Assembly (NCBI RefSeq): GCF_029946515.1
Contig: NZ_JARZHH010000003.1
Location: 124,001 to 188,000, forward strand
Direction of reading: 5' to 3'
Length of the DNA: 64,000 nucleotides
Origin: Polyangium sp. 6x1
GTDB taxonomy: Bacteria > Myxococcota_A > Polyangia > Polyangiales > Polyangiaceae
A model generated the notes under the pieces. That model did no database searches. It saw nothing but the letters and a program-made list of their open reading frames with translations, and had not been told where the DNA came from. A program made the translations under genes and the position numbers. This document shows, piece by piece, positions 32,988-41,880 of this stretch; the stretch's first letter is position 1, and every line of letters begins with the position of its first letter.

Positions 32988-33764
32988 ATGCGCAGGCGAC
33001 AAGCTCTCCAAATCGCAGCAGCCGCAGCGTCGCTCCCATGGACAGGGTGTGGTGCCAACGCTCCAAACCCTGCGACAGGGCAAACGCCCCCAGAGACGAC
33101 GGCTTCCGGCAAGAGCGCCGCACCTACCGCAGAGCCGACCGCGCAGCCGAGCGCGACCGCGGCGCCCGTGGAAGCCCGTCCGGAAGCGAATCCGGAGCCC
33201 GTCACGAATACGACGCCGGAGCCCGCCGCAAAGCCGCCCGAGCCATCGTATGCAAGGGTGATCTGCAAGGTAGGCAAGAACCATGGGCACGTCTTCGTGG
33301 TGACGCTGGCCGACATCATGGCCGGAGCGGAAAAGACGTATCAGATCGCGGGGACGGCGAAGCATCCGCACGAGGTGACGCTCACGGTGGAGGATATGAA
33401 GACCCTCTTGAAGGGGGAGCTTCTGCGCGCCAAGAGCACCCAGGGGCTCACGCATACACATCGCGTGCATGTGCGGTGCGCGCCCGCGGAGGATCCGCCG
33501 GAGTGGGTGAGCGTCTGCTCGGCCGAGTTCACCGGGAAGGACGAGCACGAGGTGGTGATCACCGCCGCCGACATGGACGCTGGTACGGACAAGACCTATG
33601 ATGTTCAAGGCCTCGCCGGCCACGCGCACAAGCTGACCCTGACCGCGACGGATTTTCAGAAGCTGAAAAAGGAAGGGGCCGTTTCGATCCAGACCTCCAG
33701 GCTGGAGGAGGATGCCCATTTGCACGTGGTGATCATTCGTTATCGTCCCTCGAAACGAGGGTAG
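32988..33764 (+). CDS. Lipoprotein with duplicated His-pair domain
   Basis: The 258-residue lipoprotein has a Tat-like RRRQALQ N-terminus and the lipobox-like PWTGC (Cys21), then a long Ala/Pro/Thr/Glu linker to about residue 85. Two similar domains of about 70 residues follow. Each opens with a strand containing His (HGHVFVVTLADI; EHEVVITAADM), has an AGxxKTYxxxG element, then KHPHEVTLT or GHAHKLTLT, and ends in THTHRVHV or AHLHVVII. The spaced HxH pairs suggest binding of Cu, Zn, Ni or Fe. I know this repeat from other secreted lipoproteins of unknown function. It is convergent with the M1 peptidase gene. Confidence 0.8.
   Translation: MRRRQALQIAAAAASLPWTGCGANAPNPATGQTPPETTASGKSAAPTAEPTAQPSATAAPVEARPEANPEPVTNTTPEPAAKPPEPSYARVICKVGKNHGHVFVVTLADIMAGAEKTYQIAGTAKHPHEVTLTVEDMKTLLKGELLRAKSTQGLTHTHRVHVRCAPAEDPPEWVSVCSAEFTGKDEHEVVITAADMDAGTDKTYDVQGLAGHAHKLTLTATDFQKLKKEGAVSIQTSRLEEDAHLHVVIIRYRPSKRG
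33747..33761. terminator. Hairpin at the end of convergent genes
   Basis: CCCTCG (33747-33752) and CGAGGG (33756-33761) form a perfect 6-bp stem with an AAA loop, spanning the last codons of the His-rich lipoprotein gene. The convergent M1 gene ends at 33767. It could serve as a bidirectional terminator. No T-run is present. Confidence 0.35.
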
Positions 33765-33766
33765 AA

Positions 33767-36286
33767 TCACGGGCAGAGGGACGGGTCTTCGAGCCGCGCG
33801 GCGGCTCGCGGGTCGAGCGGGGCTTCTTTCAGGCCCTCGGTGAACGCAGTCCAAGCCATTGCGTCGCCCGCCGTCAGCTTGAATGCCGCGCACACGGCGC
33901 GCGCATGCGCCGCCCGCGTCCACGGGGAATGGAGCAGCACGTCGAGTCCAGCGAGCGCGTCCGCGTTTTCGGCCGCCGTGGGGGCCATCGTCGTGACGAC
34001 CGCTCGGATGGCTTGCTGGAGCACCTCGCTGTCCTCGGTCGTGCCGAGCAGCTCGATGAAGAATGTCCGCCACGTGGGGATGTCCGCGGGATCGAGCCCG
34101 CTGAGGTACGACCTGAGCTTCATGGTCGCGAGCCAGCGCGCCCGGGCATGGTTGGCTTGTTTTGCGACGCTGCCCCAGGTCGACATCGCGAGCGGCGCGG
34201 GGATGTCGAATGCGGTGAGGTAGCTCAGCCGGAGATAATCGATTTCACCGGAGGGGAGCCCCGTCGTGAGGCTCGCCCAGTCGTCCGCGAAGGCGGTCAC
34301 CGGGTCGAACATGCTGCACGCGCCATAGCCGTAGACCTGGATGAGATCGAACGCGAACGGCGGCGGCGGGACCAGGAGCGCCTGGTTCAGCGTGGTCGTC
34401 CAGGCCGCTGCGGTCGCTGGGTCGAGGCTCGGGTCGATGGCCACGGAGCAAGCGGTGCCCAATGCATTGGCCTGGGTCCACTCCGAGTCGAGCCCTGCGA
34501 CGAACGCCTCGAACTCTTCCGGCGTGGCGCCTGGCAATGACGACGACGTGAAGAGCACCTCGTCCTGGGCTGCTGCGCCGATTTCGAGGAAACGGGCCTG
34601 CCCCGCCGGGGTCTTGGGCACGAGGAGCGGCAAGACGTTCGTGAAATAGGCATTCATGGATTCCTCGTCCACCACGAACCAATCCCAGGTCAGGTGGTGG
34701 TCTTTCGGATCCATCACGAGGAACTCGCCGCTCTTCTGCGGCGCCACGTCGAAGGGGGTTTCGATCGGGAGCGTCTCCGTCCGCACCGAGCCGTCCTCCG
34801 CGACCCAGCCGATATCGAACGGAGCCAGCAGCGCCCCGTCGGGGTCGTGCACCGTGATCGTGGCGCCTCCGGTGGGCAGCGGCGCGATCGTCAACGTGGG
34901 AAGGCCCTTGGCGTCGACGGCGTGTCTCGCTCGCGCCGTGGCCTCCGGACCGAGCACCTCCGCGAATGCTCCGAGGAAATCGTCCGTCCCGATCGCGCCG
35001 AAGCGGTGCTCGGCGAGGACGTTTCGCAATGTCGTCCAGAAGGCCTCCTCGCCCACCAGGCTTCGTATTTGTGTCAGGAGCCAGGCCGCGCGGCTGTAGG
35101 GCCCCGAGTTGTATTTGTCCGCGAGCGCGAGCGATGTGTCGCGGATGGCTTCGCCCTCCATCGCCAAGAAATCGTTCGCATTCAGTGTGAATGGCCCCTG
35201 GGTGTCCGTGTGCGCGCGGAGCCCCTCCGGCTCGAGGAGCGTCGCCATTCCCTCCTTGATCCAGAGGTCGTCCCAGCTCTTCAGCGTCACGAGATCTCCG
35301 ACCCACTGGTGCGCGAGCTCGTGCGCCGTCAGCGAGAGCTCGGCGGCGATCGGCTCCGTGCCCGCGCCTTCGTAGTGGAACGAGACGCTGGCATTCTCGA
35401 TGCCGGTGGCCGGCAGGTTCGGCAGGTGCACCACCGCGTACTTCTCGAAGGGATAGGGGCCGAGCAACCCCTCGAAATGGTCGAGCATGCCCACCATCTC
35501 CCCGAGGACCGCGTCGTAGTGCCCCTGCAGCCCGCGCCGGTGCCAGATGGAGACGGGCAGGTCGCCCTTCATCGTATTCTCCACCTCGAAATCGCTGATC
35601 GCGAAGGCCATCAAATAGGTCGGCAGCGTGTACGTGGTCTCGTACTTCATCCTGTGGAGACCGTCTCCGTCCGGCGCGTCGGAGACGAGGTCTCCATTGG
35701 CGATCATCTTCTCGGCGCCGTCCATGCGCATGGAGACGGAGAAGATCGCGCGATCCGACGGCGTGTCGTGGCAAGGCATCCAGCGCCTCGCGCCGACCGG
35801 CTCCGACATCGTGAAGACCGCGCGCACGTTCAAGGGGTCGCCCTTGCGGGATTCGATGACGGGAATCAAGGAGTCGCTCGGCGCGGCCTCGTAATCGATC
35901 TCCAGGGTGAGGTTCGTCCCCGCGCCGACGGCGGACGCCGCGGAGACGTCCACCTGGAGCCGCTCTTCGCTTTCATTCGTCGAGAAAGGCAGGGCTCCGC
36001 CGCCCGCGAGCCGCACGGCTTTCACCTCGGCGACGGAGCTGTCGAGCGTGATCGTCTTCGTCCCCTGGGCCAACGGCGCGAGGGTGATGCCGACCGTCGC
36101 GGCGAGGCGGCCTCGAGCCCAGTCGTACTCGCCCTTCAATTCGTATCGCTGGACGTCGACCTCGGCGCTCTCGGGGCCGGTCGGCTCGGGCTCCGTCGAG
36201 CATCCGGCCGCCGCGAGCGACGTCGAAAGGAGGAACCAGGACGTCCAGCGCAGGCCCGGACGCGAGGGCGGTCTCGTGAAGCTCAT
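33767..36286 (-). CDS. M1-family metallo-aminopeptidase, lipoprotein
   Basis: The 839-residue protein has a lipoprotein signal ending SLAAAGC (Cys29). The M1 order is clear: a beta-rich N-terminal domain, the substrate-binding GIENASVSF (a GxMEN variant), and the zinc motif HELAHQW at residues 322-328 with the third ligand Glu in WIKEGMATLLE about 20 residues later. The C-terminal half is an ERAP-like helical domain. The ATG at 36286 follows GAGGAG. Being membrane-anchored and extracytoplasmic, it probably degrades peptides from prey or from envelope turnover. Confidence 0.9.
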   Translation of the reverse strand: MSFTRPPSRPGLRWTSWFLLSTSLAAAGCSTEPEPTGPESAEVDVQRYELKGEYDWARGRLAATVGITLAPLAQGTKTITLDSSVAEVKAVRLAGGGALPFSTNESEERLQVDVSAASAVGAGTNLTLEIDYEAAPSDSLIPVIESRKGDPLNVRAVFTMSEPVGARRWMPCHDTPSDRAIFSVSMRMDGAEKMIANGDLVSDAPDGDGLHRMKYETTYTLPTYLMAFAISDFEVENTMKGDLPVSIWHRRGLQGHYDAVLGEMVGMLDHFEGLLGPYPFEKYAVVHLPNLPATGIENASVSFHYEGAGTEPIAAELSLTAHELAHQWVGDLVTLKSWDDLWIKEGMATLLEPEGLRAHTDTQGPFTLNANDFLAMEGEAIRDTSLALADKYNSGPYSRAAWLLTQIRSLVGEEAFWTTLRNVLAEHRFGAIGTDDFLGAFAEVLGPEATARARHAVDAKGLPTLTIAPLPTGGATITVHDPDGALLAPFDIGWVAEDGSVRTETLPIETPFDVAPQKSGEFLVMDPKDHHLTWDWFVVDEESMNAYFTNVLPLLVPKTPAGQARFLEIGAAAQDEVLFTSSSLPGATPEEFEAFVAGLDSEWTQANALGTACSVAIDPSLDPATAAAWTTTLNQALLVPPPPFAFDLIQVYGYGACSMFDPVTAFADDWASLTTGLPSGEIDYLRLSYLTAFDIPAPLAMSTWGSVAKQANHARARWLATMKLRSYLSGLDPADIPTWRTFFIELLGTTEDSEVLQQAIRAVVTTMAPTAAENADALAGLDVLLHSPWTRAAHARAVCAAFKLTAGDAMAWTAFTEGLKEAPLDPRAAARLEDPSLCP

Positions 36287-36509
36287 TGATTCTCCTCGAA
36301 TGGACAAGGAGCGACGCCACACCGGGCGACGATGTGCGACCGGTCGGGGCGATGCTCGTCACGCGCGCGTGCGCGAGGGGCGCGATTGCAGAGGGCGTGC
36401 CAGGATGCCCTCCGACGCTACGACGCAGAGAGCTGCGGGGCGACGCGCGGCCGGTTCGTGCAACGTTGCCCGAACTGTGAATGCCTGGTTGCGCAATCTG
36501 CGCAACGGC

Positions 36510-37895
36510 TCAATCCGGCGAGAGGTACGTGAACGTGACCGATTGATGAAAGTCGTTTCGGGCGTGACCGAAACGTAGCCCCTGATTGAACGAGATCTCG
36601 TATTGACGTCGGTCGCCTGCGCACATGGAGAGCAGCGACCACTCCGGGCCGATGGAGGCGCCGAAGAGCACCGGGCTCTGCTGCAGATCCGCCACGAACC
36701 CAGCCGAGAGGCCCGCAGCCGACGAGAACCACGGGCTCCAATTGACGCGGAGCGTGGCAGGCACGACGACGGAGACCTGCGTCACCTGATACATCGGATC
36801 TTCGAGGAATCGGTGCACGACGGTCAGCGTGCCGCCCGTCCGGAAATCGAATGTCGGCGTGATGCCGATGTTCATCACGAAGCCAGCCGCCGCGCCGAAC
36901 ATGAGCGCGCCGCCGTCGGTATGCACCGCCATCGCGGGGCTGAACGACCCACCGAAGTGGAGGCCTTTGCGATGCCGTGCCACTTCATCCATGGGGGACG
37001 GCCGAAACTCCACGCGTTCCGTCTTGCCGGCAGCGACGGTCGTCTGCCTCTTTTCGTGTGTACCGCCGGGGTATTCGATCTCGACGTCGTGCACGCCTGC
37101 CGTGACGGGCACCTCCAGCGGCGTCGCGCCCACGGCTCTCCCGTCGATGAAGACGTTCCCCTCGTGCGCCGTGCTCTCGATCCGGATCTTCCCGCCGCCC
37201 TGGATCGCCTGCGCTGGCAGGGCCGGCGGCGGCTTGCTGGGGTCGGCCGGGACGAGCTTGAGCGTCACCTTCTCGTTTGCGCCTTCCTTCACGTTGACGG
37301 TCGTGCTCGCGGGGTTGAATCCGCTCGCGGAGGCGGTGATCGTATGCGACCCCGGATTGACCTTGCGCGGAGCGGAGAGCGCCGCGCCCGGGATCGATGC
37401 GCCGTCCACCGCGACGACAGCGGCATCGCTCGGAGCGCCGTCCACGACGATGACCAGCGAAGGGATACGCGGCGTGAGCTTTTGCGCGAGCTCCGCGGCC
37501 TCTTCACGGGCTTTTGCGAATGCCGCGGGCTCGCCCGCATCCTTCGGGTGACGTGACACCTGCAATAACGTGTCGCGTGCCTCGACCAGCAATCCGCGCT
37601 CGATCTGAGCCTTGGCCAGCGGGAGGCCCGTGGACGGGACCTGCATGATCGCATGGGCCGCCTGATAAGCCTTGAGGGCTCCTGCATAGTCCCTCGCGGC
37701 AAACTTGGCGTCGCCCTCCTTCATGAGCGTTCGGGCCGTCTCCTTGTCGGCCGAGGATGGCTCCGCGAGCGCGAGGGACGGGGCAAGAAGGGTCGTCGTC
37801 AGCAAGAACGCCGCGGCGCTGGATACCTTCGTCAAACCCCTGAAGAAACGACCCAGCGTGACGCGATACGAAATCACCGACCGTTCAGAATCCAT
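36510..37895 (-). CDS. TPR/PEGA-domain protein with outer-membrane barrel-like C-terminus
   Basis: The 461-residue exported protein has a long signal (core FLLTTTLLAPSLALA, cleavage near ALAEPSS). Residues 45-145 are TPR-like helices (KFAARDYAGALKAYQAA). Two PEGA-type beta domains follow, with the tell-tale PGSHTITASASGF and NVFIDGRAVGATPLEVPV. The last 130 residues resemble a beta-barrel, ending VTFTYLSPD. The ATG lies inside the end of the upstream Ser/Thr kinase gene (11-base overlap), so the two are translationally coupled. This TPR/PEGA type commonly accompanies myxobacterial Ser/Thr kinases. Confidence 0.85.
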   Translation of the reverse strand: MDSERSVISYRVTLGRFFRGLTKVSSAAAFLLTTTLLAPSLALAEPSSADKETARTLMKEGDAKFAARDYAGALKAYQAAHAIMQVPSTGLPLAKAQIERGLLVEARDTLLQVSRHPKDAGEPAAFAKAREEAAELAQKLTPRIPSLVIVVDGAPSDAAVVAVDGASIPGAALSAPRKVNPGSHTITASASGFNPASTTVNVKEGANEKVTLKLVPADPSKPPPALPAQAIQGGGKIRIESTAHEGNVFIDGRAVGATPLEVPVTAGVHDVEIEYPGGTHEKRQTTVAAGKTERVEFRPSPMDEVARHRKGLHFGGSFSPAMAVHTDGGALMFGAAAGFVMNIGITPTFDFRTGGTLTVVHRFLEDPMYQVTQVSVVVPATLRVNWSPWFSSAAGLSAGFVADLQQSPVLFGASIGPEWSLLSMCAGDRRQYEISFNQGLRFGHARNDFHQSVTFTYLSPD

Positions 37896-39456
37896 AATCC
37901 TTCTCGGGTAGCGGATTGCTTCGCCCTGGGCCCCCTGGCTTCGCGGACGGCTTCGGGCTCGCCCCCGACGCAGATGCTCCCGGAGCCGAGGCACTGGGCA
38001 CGGACGCACTTGGCGCGGAGGCATTGGACGCGGACGCGCTTGGCGCGGGCGTATTCGGAGCGAGCTCCACGCGGCTCGAGACAGGCGCGACGACGGGCGG
38101 CTCCGGGGCGTCCTTCGCCGTCGGAGGCGCGGACGCCACGGTCACGCCAGGATCGTTTTCGACGGCCGGCGCCGACGTCTCGACGAGCGGTTTCACGGAT
38201 CGTTTCAGGAAGACAAACGCCGACACGCCCGCGACGAGGCTCACCAGCACAGCGGCGATCACGGCCCAGCGTCGACCCGAGCCCGTCGTCCCCGACGCGC
38301 GGGTCCCGGCCTCGCCGACGTACGTCATCGCCGATGCGCCCCCCGCGAGCGAGCCCGGATCCTTCGCCGCGTCCCCGGAGCTCGTGTCCTTGTCGATGGA
38401 AGCGGAAGAGCCGACGGAGGGGAGAGATGCCTCTTGGGATGCTTCGTCGTCCGACGAAAACGGTCGATATTCATTCTCGACGACCGTGCGCATCTCCTGC
38501 CGACCGATTCCTTCGATCGTCGAGCCGACCCCGGTAGATTCTCCACGGGAAGCGTGGCGCGAAAGACCACCGCCCCTGGGAGCACGCGTGAGGGAAGGAG
38601 ACGACGTCCTGCCGAGGGCGATGTAGAGCGCGTCTGCCATTTCTCGCGCCGAACCGAATCGCGCCGCGGGGTCGTGCGCGAGCGCCTGCTTGCACCATGC
38701 GTCGACCTCGGGCGGGATGGCGCTCACGATCTGGCTCGGCGGAACGAAGCGCCCCGCCTGCATCGCCAGGAACAATGCGCCGATGCCATTTTCGTCCGAA
38801 AATGGGAGCTTCCCCGTCATCGCGCGATAGGCGACGATCCCCAAGGACCAGAGATCGGCGCGGAAATCCACGTTCTTCGCGTTGAGAAGTTGCTCGGGAC
38901 TTGCGTAGAGGATGGTGCCTACGATCATCCCGGTGCTCGTCACGTCGCTCGATTCGCCGCCACCCGGCTTCGCAATGCCGAAGTCGAGCACTTTGACGAA
39001 GATGTCGCCCTCCGTGTCCAGGAGGAAGATGTTGCTCGGCTTGACGTCGCGGTGCACGATTCCGAGCCGATGGGCCTTGCCGAGCGCCTTGCTGGTCTGT
39101 GAGACGATCTTGGCGACTTCGTCGAGGGGCAGGGGGCCTTCACGCTTGATCCGCGTCGACAGATCCTCCCCGTCGAGGAGCTCCATGACCATGTATGGGG
39201 TCCCGTCGCTCGTGATCCCGTGGTCGTGGATATTTACGATGTGAGGACTCCCGATCTGGGCCGCGCTCGTGGCCTCGCGCTGGAAGCGCATCCGCGTCGC
39301 CGGGTCGCTGGCGTGCACATCCGCCACGAACTTGACCGCGACCTGCGTTTTCAGCCCGAGGTGGTCCGCGATCCACACGCTTCCCATGCCGCCCCTGCCG
39401 AGCAGGCGCACGAGCTTCACGTGCTTCGAGACCGCGTATCCGGGACCGAGGCCCAT
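37885..39456 (-). CDS. Membrane Ser/Thr protein kinase
   Basis: The 523-residue kinase has the complete bacterial Hanks-type set: GRGGMGSVW loop, VAVKF lysine, HRDVKPSN catalytic loop (an RD kinase), DFG, and ASPEQL near the activation segment. A linker rich in Ser, Glu and Asp precedes a single membrane helix (WAVIAAVLVSLVAGVSAFVFL, about residues 400-420). The external tail is Ala/Ser/Pro-rich with repeated SAPSAS units and no clear sensor domain. The ATG at 39456 is chosen because the upstream extension does not continue the kinase fold. It is coupled to the PEGA/TPR gene. Confidence 0.92.
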   Translation of the reverse strand: MGLGPGYAVSKHVKLVRLLGRGGMGSVWIADHLGLKTQVAVKFVADVHASDPATRMRFQREATSAAQIGSPHIVNIHDHGITSDGTPYMVMELLDGEDLSTRIKREGPLPLDEVAKIVSQTSKALGKAHRLGIVHRDVKPSNIFLLDTEGDIFVKVLDFGIAKPGGGESSDVTSTGMIVGTILYASPEQLLNAKNVDFRADLWSLGIVAYRAMTGKLPFSDENGIGALFLAMQAGRFVPPSQIVSAIPPEVDAWCKQALAHDPAARFGSAREMADALYIALGRTSSPSLTRAPRGGGLSRHASRGESTGVGSTIEGIGRQEMRTVVENEYRPFSSDDEASQEASLPSVGSSASIDKDTSSGDAAKDPGSLAGGASAMTYVGEAGTRASGTTGSGRRWAVIAAVLVSLVAGVSAFVFLKRSVKPLVETSAPAVENDPGVTVASAPPTAKDAPEPPVVAPVSSRVELAPNTPAPSASASNASAPSASVPSASAPGASASGASPKPSAKPGGPGRSNPLPEKDYGF

Positions 39457-39638
39457 GCACAGACGACTACCACAGCTCCCGGTCGATCGGCTATTTTCGT
39501 TGCGCAACTTCCCTTCGTTTGGCGGTGCCGCCCCCGGGGACCCCGGGCTCCGACGTCGCAGCCATGGCCGACGCTACGCGCAACCGGGATGCGCAGCTCG
39601 AGAAATGTACAGTTTGGCTGATGGCGCCGGAGGCAGCC

Positions 39639-40325
39639 TCAGCTCGCCGGCCGCGAATACGCCCGCGAGAGCGCGTTCAAATCGCGGTTTTCCAGCACGC
39701 GCCTGTCCGCGCCGTGTCTGGCCACCTGAAGCATCGCCCGCCCCACGTCTTCGGTCGTGATCACGTACTTCGGGATCAAGTGGCGCCACAGGGGGAAAAG
39801 CGGCCCCATGAGGGCGTAGCCGACGCGATAGAGCCTCGTCTTGGAGACGATGCCGTGGCGCGGCTGGATGTACCCCGGCCGGGCCATGTAGCTCGCCTTG
39901 AAGGGCATCCGCAGCAGCGCGTTCTCCGTCTTGCCCTTCACCCGGGCCCACATCCAGCGACCGCGCTCGGTGCTGTCGGTGCCCTGGCCGGAGACATAAA
40001 TGAACGTCATCCCGGGGCTGACCCGAACGAGCGTCTCCGCCGCCGCCATCGTGGAATCGTAGGTGATGCGGTGATAGTCGGCCTCCTTCATGCCGGACGC
40101 GGAGACGCCGAGGCAAAAGAAGCAAGCATCGTATCCGGCGAGCTGCCCTTCGATTGCGGAGAAATCGGTGAAGTCCTCGTGGAGGACCTCGCGCAGCTTT
40201 TCGTGCTGCCGACCCGTCGCGCTGCGCACCACCGCAAGCACGCTCTCCACGTCGGGGTCGAGCAGACACTCGCGCAGCACACCCTGCCCGACCATCCCCG
40301 TCGCACCAAAGAGAAGGACTTTCAT
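39639..40325 (-). CDS. NAD(P)-binding epimerase-like protein (HTATIP2-type)
   Basis: The 228-residue protein has a Rossmann fold beginning MKVLLFGATGMVGQGVLRECL with GxxGxxG and VVRSATGR for NADP choice. The central region has YDACFFCLGVSAS and FIYVSGQGTDS, and a short Lys-containing region GKTENALL, typical of the HTATIP2/YwnB-like group in which the classical Tyr-Lys pair is altered. Substrate is unknown. It lies 16 bases after the TetR gene on the same strand, so the two may be cotranscribed and TetR may regulate it. Confidence 0.85.
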   Translation of the reverse strand: MKVLLFGATGMVGQGVLRECLLDPDVESVLAVVRSATGRQHEKLREVLHEDFTDFSAIEGQLAGYDACFFCLGVSASGMKEADYHRITYDSTMAAAETLVRVSPGMTFIYVSGQGTDSTERGRWMWARVKGKTENALLRMPFKASYMARPGYIQPRHGIVSKTRLYRVGYALMGPLFPLWRHLIPKYVITTEDVGRAMLQVARHGADRRVLENRDLNALSRAYSRPAS

Positions 40326-40341
40326 GACTCCTGCCCTCGAC

Positions 40342-41016
40342 CTATCGCTTCTTGTCGCGCGGCCTGCGTGACCCGACGCGGCCGCCCTCCGCGCGCGGGC
40401 TCGCGTGCGCCTTCGCGCCCGCCTCTCGCAGCGGCAGGCACATCACGCGCGCCGCGACGCTCATGCTCTCGAGGAACGCCTCGCGCGTCGCGGCGCTGTG
40501 CTTCAACCCGCGCGCCGTCGCATACAGCGTCTCCGCGAGCTTTTGACCGCTGACCCCCGCGGGCTTGTAGACGGCCCCGAGCCCGGAGGCTCGCAGGGCC
40601 TTGGCCACGGCCTCGACAAACCGCCCTTCCTGCTCGCCGACGCGGGGGCCGACGAGCTCCTTCGCGGCGGCTTCGAGGTCCGCGGCGTCGGGCCCGAGCG
40701 CGCCGACGAACCGGCCGACCCACGCGTCGAACGCCACCACGAGCCTCTTCTCCAGCGGCAACCCCGCGTCCGCGAGGGCCGCCGTCGCGCTGGCGAGCGC
40801 CGTGACGAGGAGGTGCTCCACCGAAGCACGAAACAGCTCGTCCTTGGTGGCGAAATGCAGGTAGAGACCCTGCCGCGAAATGCCCGCGGCGCGCGCCACC
40901 TCGTCCATCGACGCTTTGCGGAAGCCGAACCGCGTGAACACCGTGAGCGCCGCGTCCATCAGCTTGCGACGACGCGCGTCCTCCACGTACCTTTCGCCGG
41001 AGCTCGTCTCGCTCAC
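40342..41016 (-). CDS. TetR-family transcriptional regulator
   Basis: The 224-residue regulator has the N-terminal TetR helix-turn-helix: LMDAALTVFTRFGFRKASMD, then AGISRQGLYLHFATKDELF. The C-terminal ligand domain is helical and ends in a basic tail (GSRRPRDKKR). The GTG at 41016 is chosen. The frame is open to a TTG at 41064, but that codon lies inside the operator-like repeats. It is divergent from a VTT membrane-protein gene, with TTGTCAA/TTGACAA repeats between, which fits autoregulation and control of the neighbour. Confidence 0.88.
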   Translation of the reverse strand: MSETSSGERYVEDARRRKLMDAALTVFTRFGFRKASMDEVARAAGISRQGLYLHFATKDELFRASVEHLLVTALASATAALADAGLPLEKRLVVAFDAWVGRFVGALGPDAADLEAAAKELVGPRVGEQEGRFVEAVAKALRASGLGAVYKPAGVSGQKLAETLYATARGLKHSAATREAFLESMSVAARVMCLPLREAGAKAHASPRAEGGRVGSRRPRDKKR

Positions 41017-41045
41017 GTGGTCAAGCTTTACAACCAATGTTGAAG

Positions 41046-41083
41046 TTGTCAACACGCTTGACAAGGATGACGTGCGTTGTCAA
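41046..41083. promoter_or_regulatory. TetR-type operator candidate with TTGTCAA/TTGACAA repeats
   Basis: TTGTCAA (41046-41052) and TTGACAA (41058-41064) are inverted arms separated by five bases, and a third TTGTCAA lies at 41077-41083. They sit between the divergent TetR and VTT genes and overlap the proposed start of the latter. A palindromic array beside a tetR gene is the usual arrangement for autoregulation. Confidence 0.6.
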
Positions 41084-41794
41084 CGTCGTCCCGTGCGACC
41101 GTCTGCTCCCTCGCCCCGTCCCGTGGCGAGCCGCTCGCTGCGCCATCTGCGGCTCGCCGCCGTGGCCGCTGTGGCTGTCGGGCTCGTCGTGGCGCAGCGC
41201 CTGGGCCTGTTCGAGGTCTTCCGCGAGCCCGCGCGCATCAAGCAGGCGCTCGTGGAGCTCGGGCCGGGAGGGTATGCCGCGTTCGTCGCGGCGTACGCCG
41301 CGCTCCAGCCGTTCGGTGTGCCGGGCACGATTTTCATCCTGGCGGCGCCGCTCCTATGGCCGTGGCCGGTGGCGTTCGTGGTCTCCATGGTCGGCACCAT
41401 GGCGGCGAGCGTGGTGGGCTTCTCGTTCGCGCGCTTCGTCGCGCGAGATTGGGTCTCGAAGCGCGTACCGGCGCGCTTCCGCGCCTACGAAGAGGCCCTC
41501 GAGAAGCGGGCGTTCTTCACCGTGTTCATGCTCCGCCTCGTCTTCTGGATGCCGCCCATGCTCCACGTGTTCTTCGGCATCTCCCGGGTGCGCTTCCAGA
41601 CGCATTTCTGGGCCTCGCTGGCCGGGTACGTCCTGCCCCTCCTCGTGACCTCCTATTTCGGCGAAAAATTCTTCGCCGCCATGCGCGACGCACCTCCCTC
41701 GGCGTGGATCGGCCTGGGCGCCGTGGTGGTCACGCTCGTCGTCCTGTTCTGGCGCATCAGCCGCCGCTCCATGCAAAAGGTCATTCCCTCCTGA
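41072..41794 (+). CDS. VTT-domain (DedA/TVP38/TMEM64-like) membrane protein
   Basis: The 240-residue membrane protein has five or six hydrophobic segments and the VTT-domain features: a re-entrant Gly-rich FGVPGTIFILAAPLLWPWPVAF, then SVVGFSFARFVARDW and FTVFMLRLVFWMPPMLHVFFGISR. Such proteins are thought to act as lipid scramblases or flippases, or to affect membrane energetics. The GTG at 41072 follows AAGGA, and one at 41093 is the alternative. It is divergent from the TetR gene, which may regulate it. Confidence 0.85.
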   Translation: MRCQRRPVRPSAPSPRPVASRSLRHLRLAAVAAVAVGLVVAQRLGLFEVFREPARIKQALVELGPGGYAAFVAAYAALQPFGVPGTIFILAAPLLWPWPVAFVVSMVGTMAASVVGFSFARFVARDWVSKRVPARFRAYEEALEKRAFFTVFMLRLVFWMPPMLHVFFGISRVRFQTHFWASLAGYVLPLLVTSYFGEKFFAAMRDAPPSAWIGLGAVVVTLVVLFWRISRRSMQKVIPS

Positions 41795-41880
41795 GCTTGC
41801 GGCTGCCCGGGCTGAGCATCGTCACCGCGGCGCCGCGAGGTGCCTCCGGAGGGTCTGGTGCGACTTGTGCTTCCAATTCC

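Noticed and set aside
36287..36509. A possible gene in the 223-base gap upstream of the M1 peptidase
   Set aside because: Short frames on both strands are Arg-rich with no ribosome binding site. The gap is read as the M1 promoter region.
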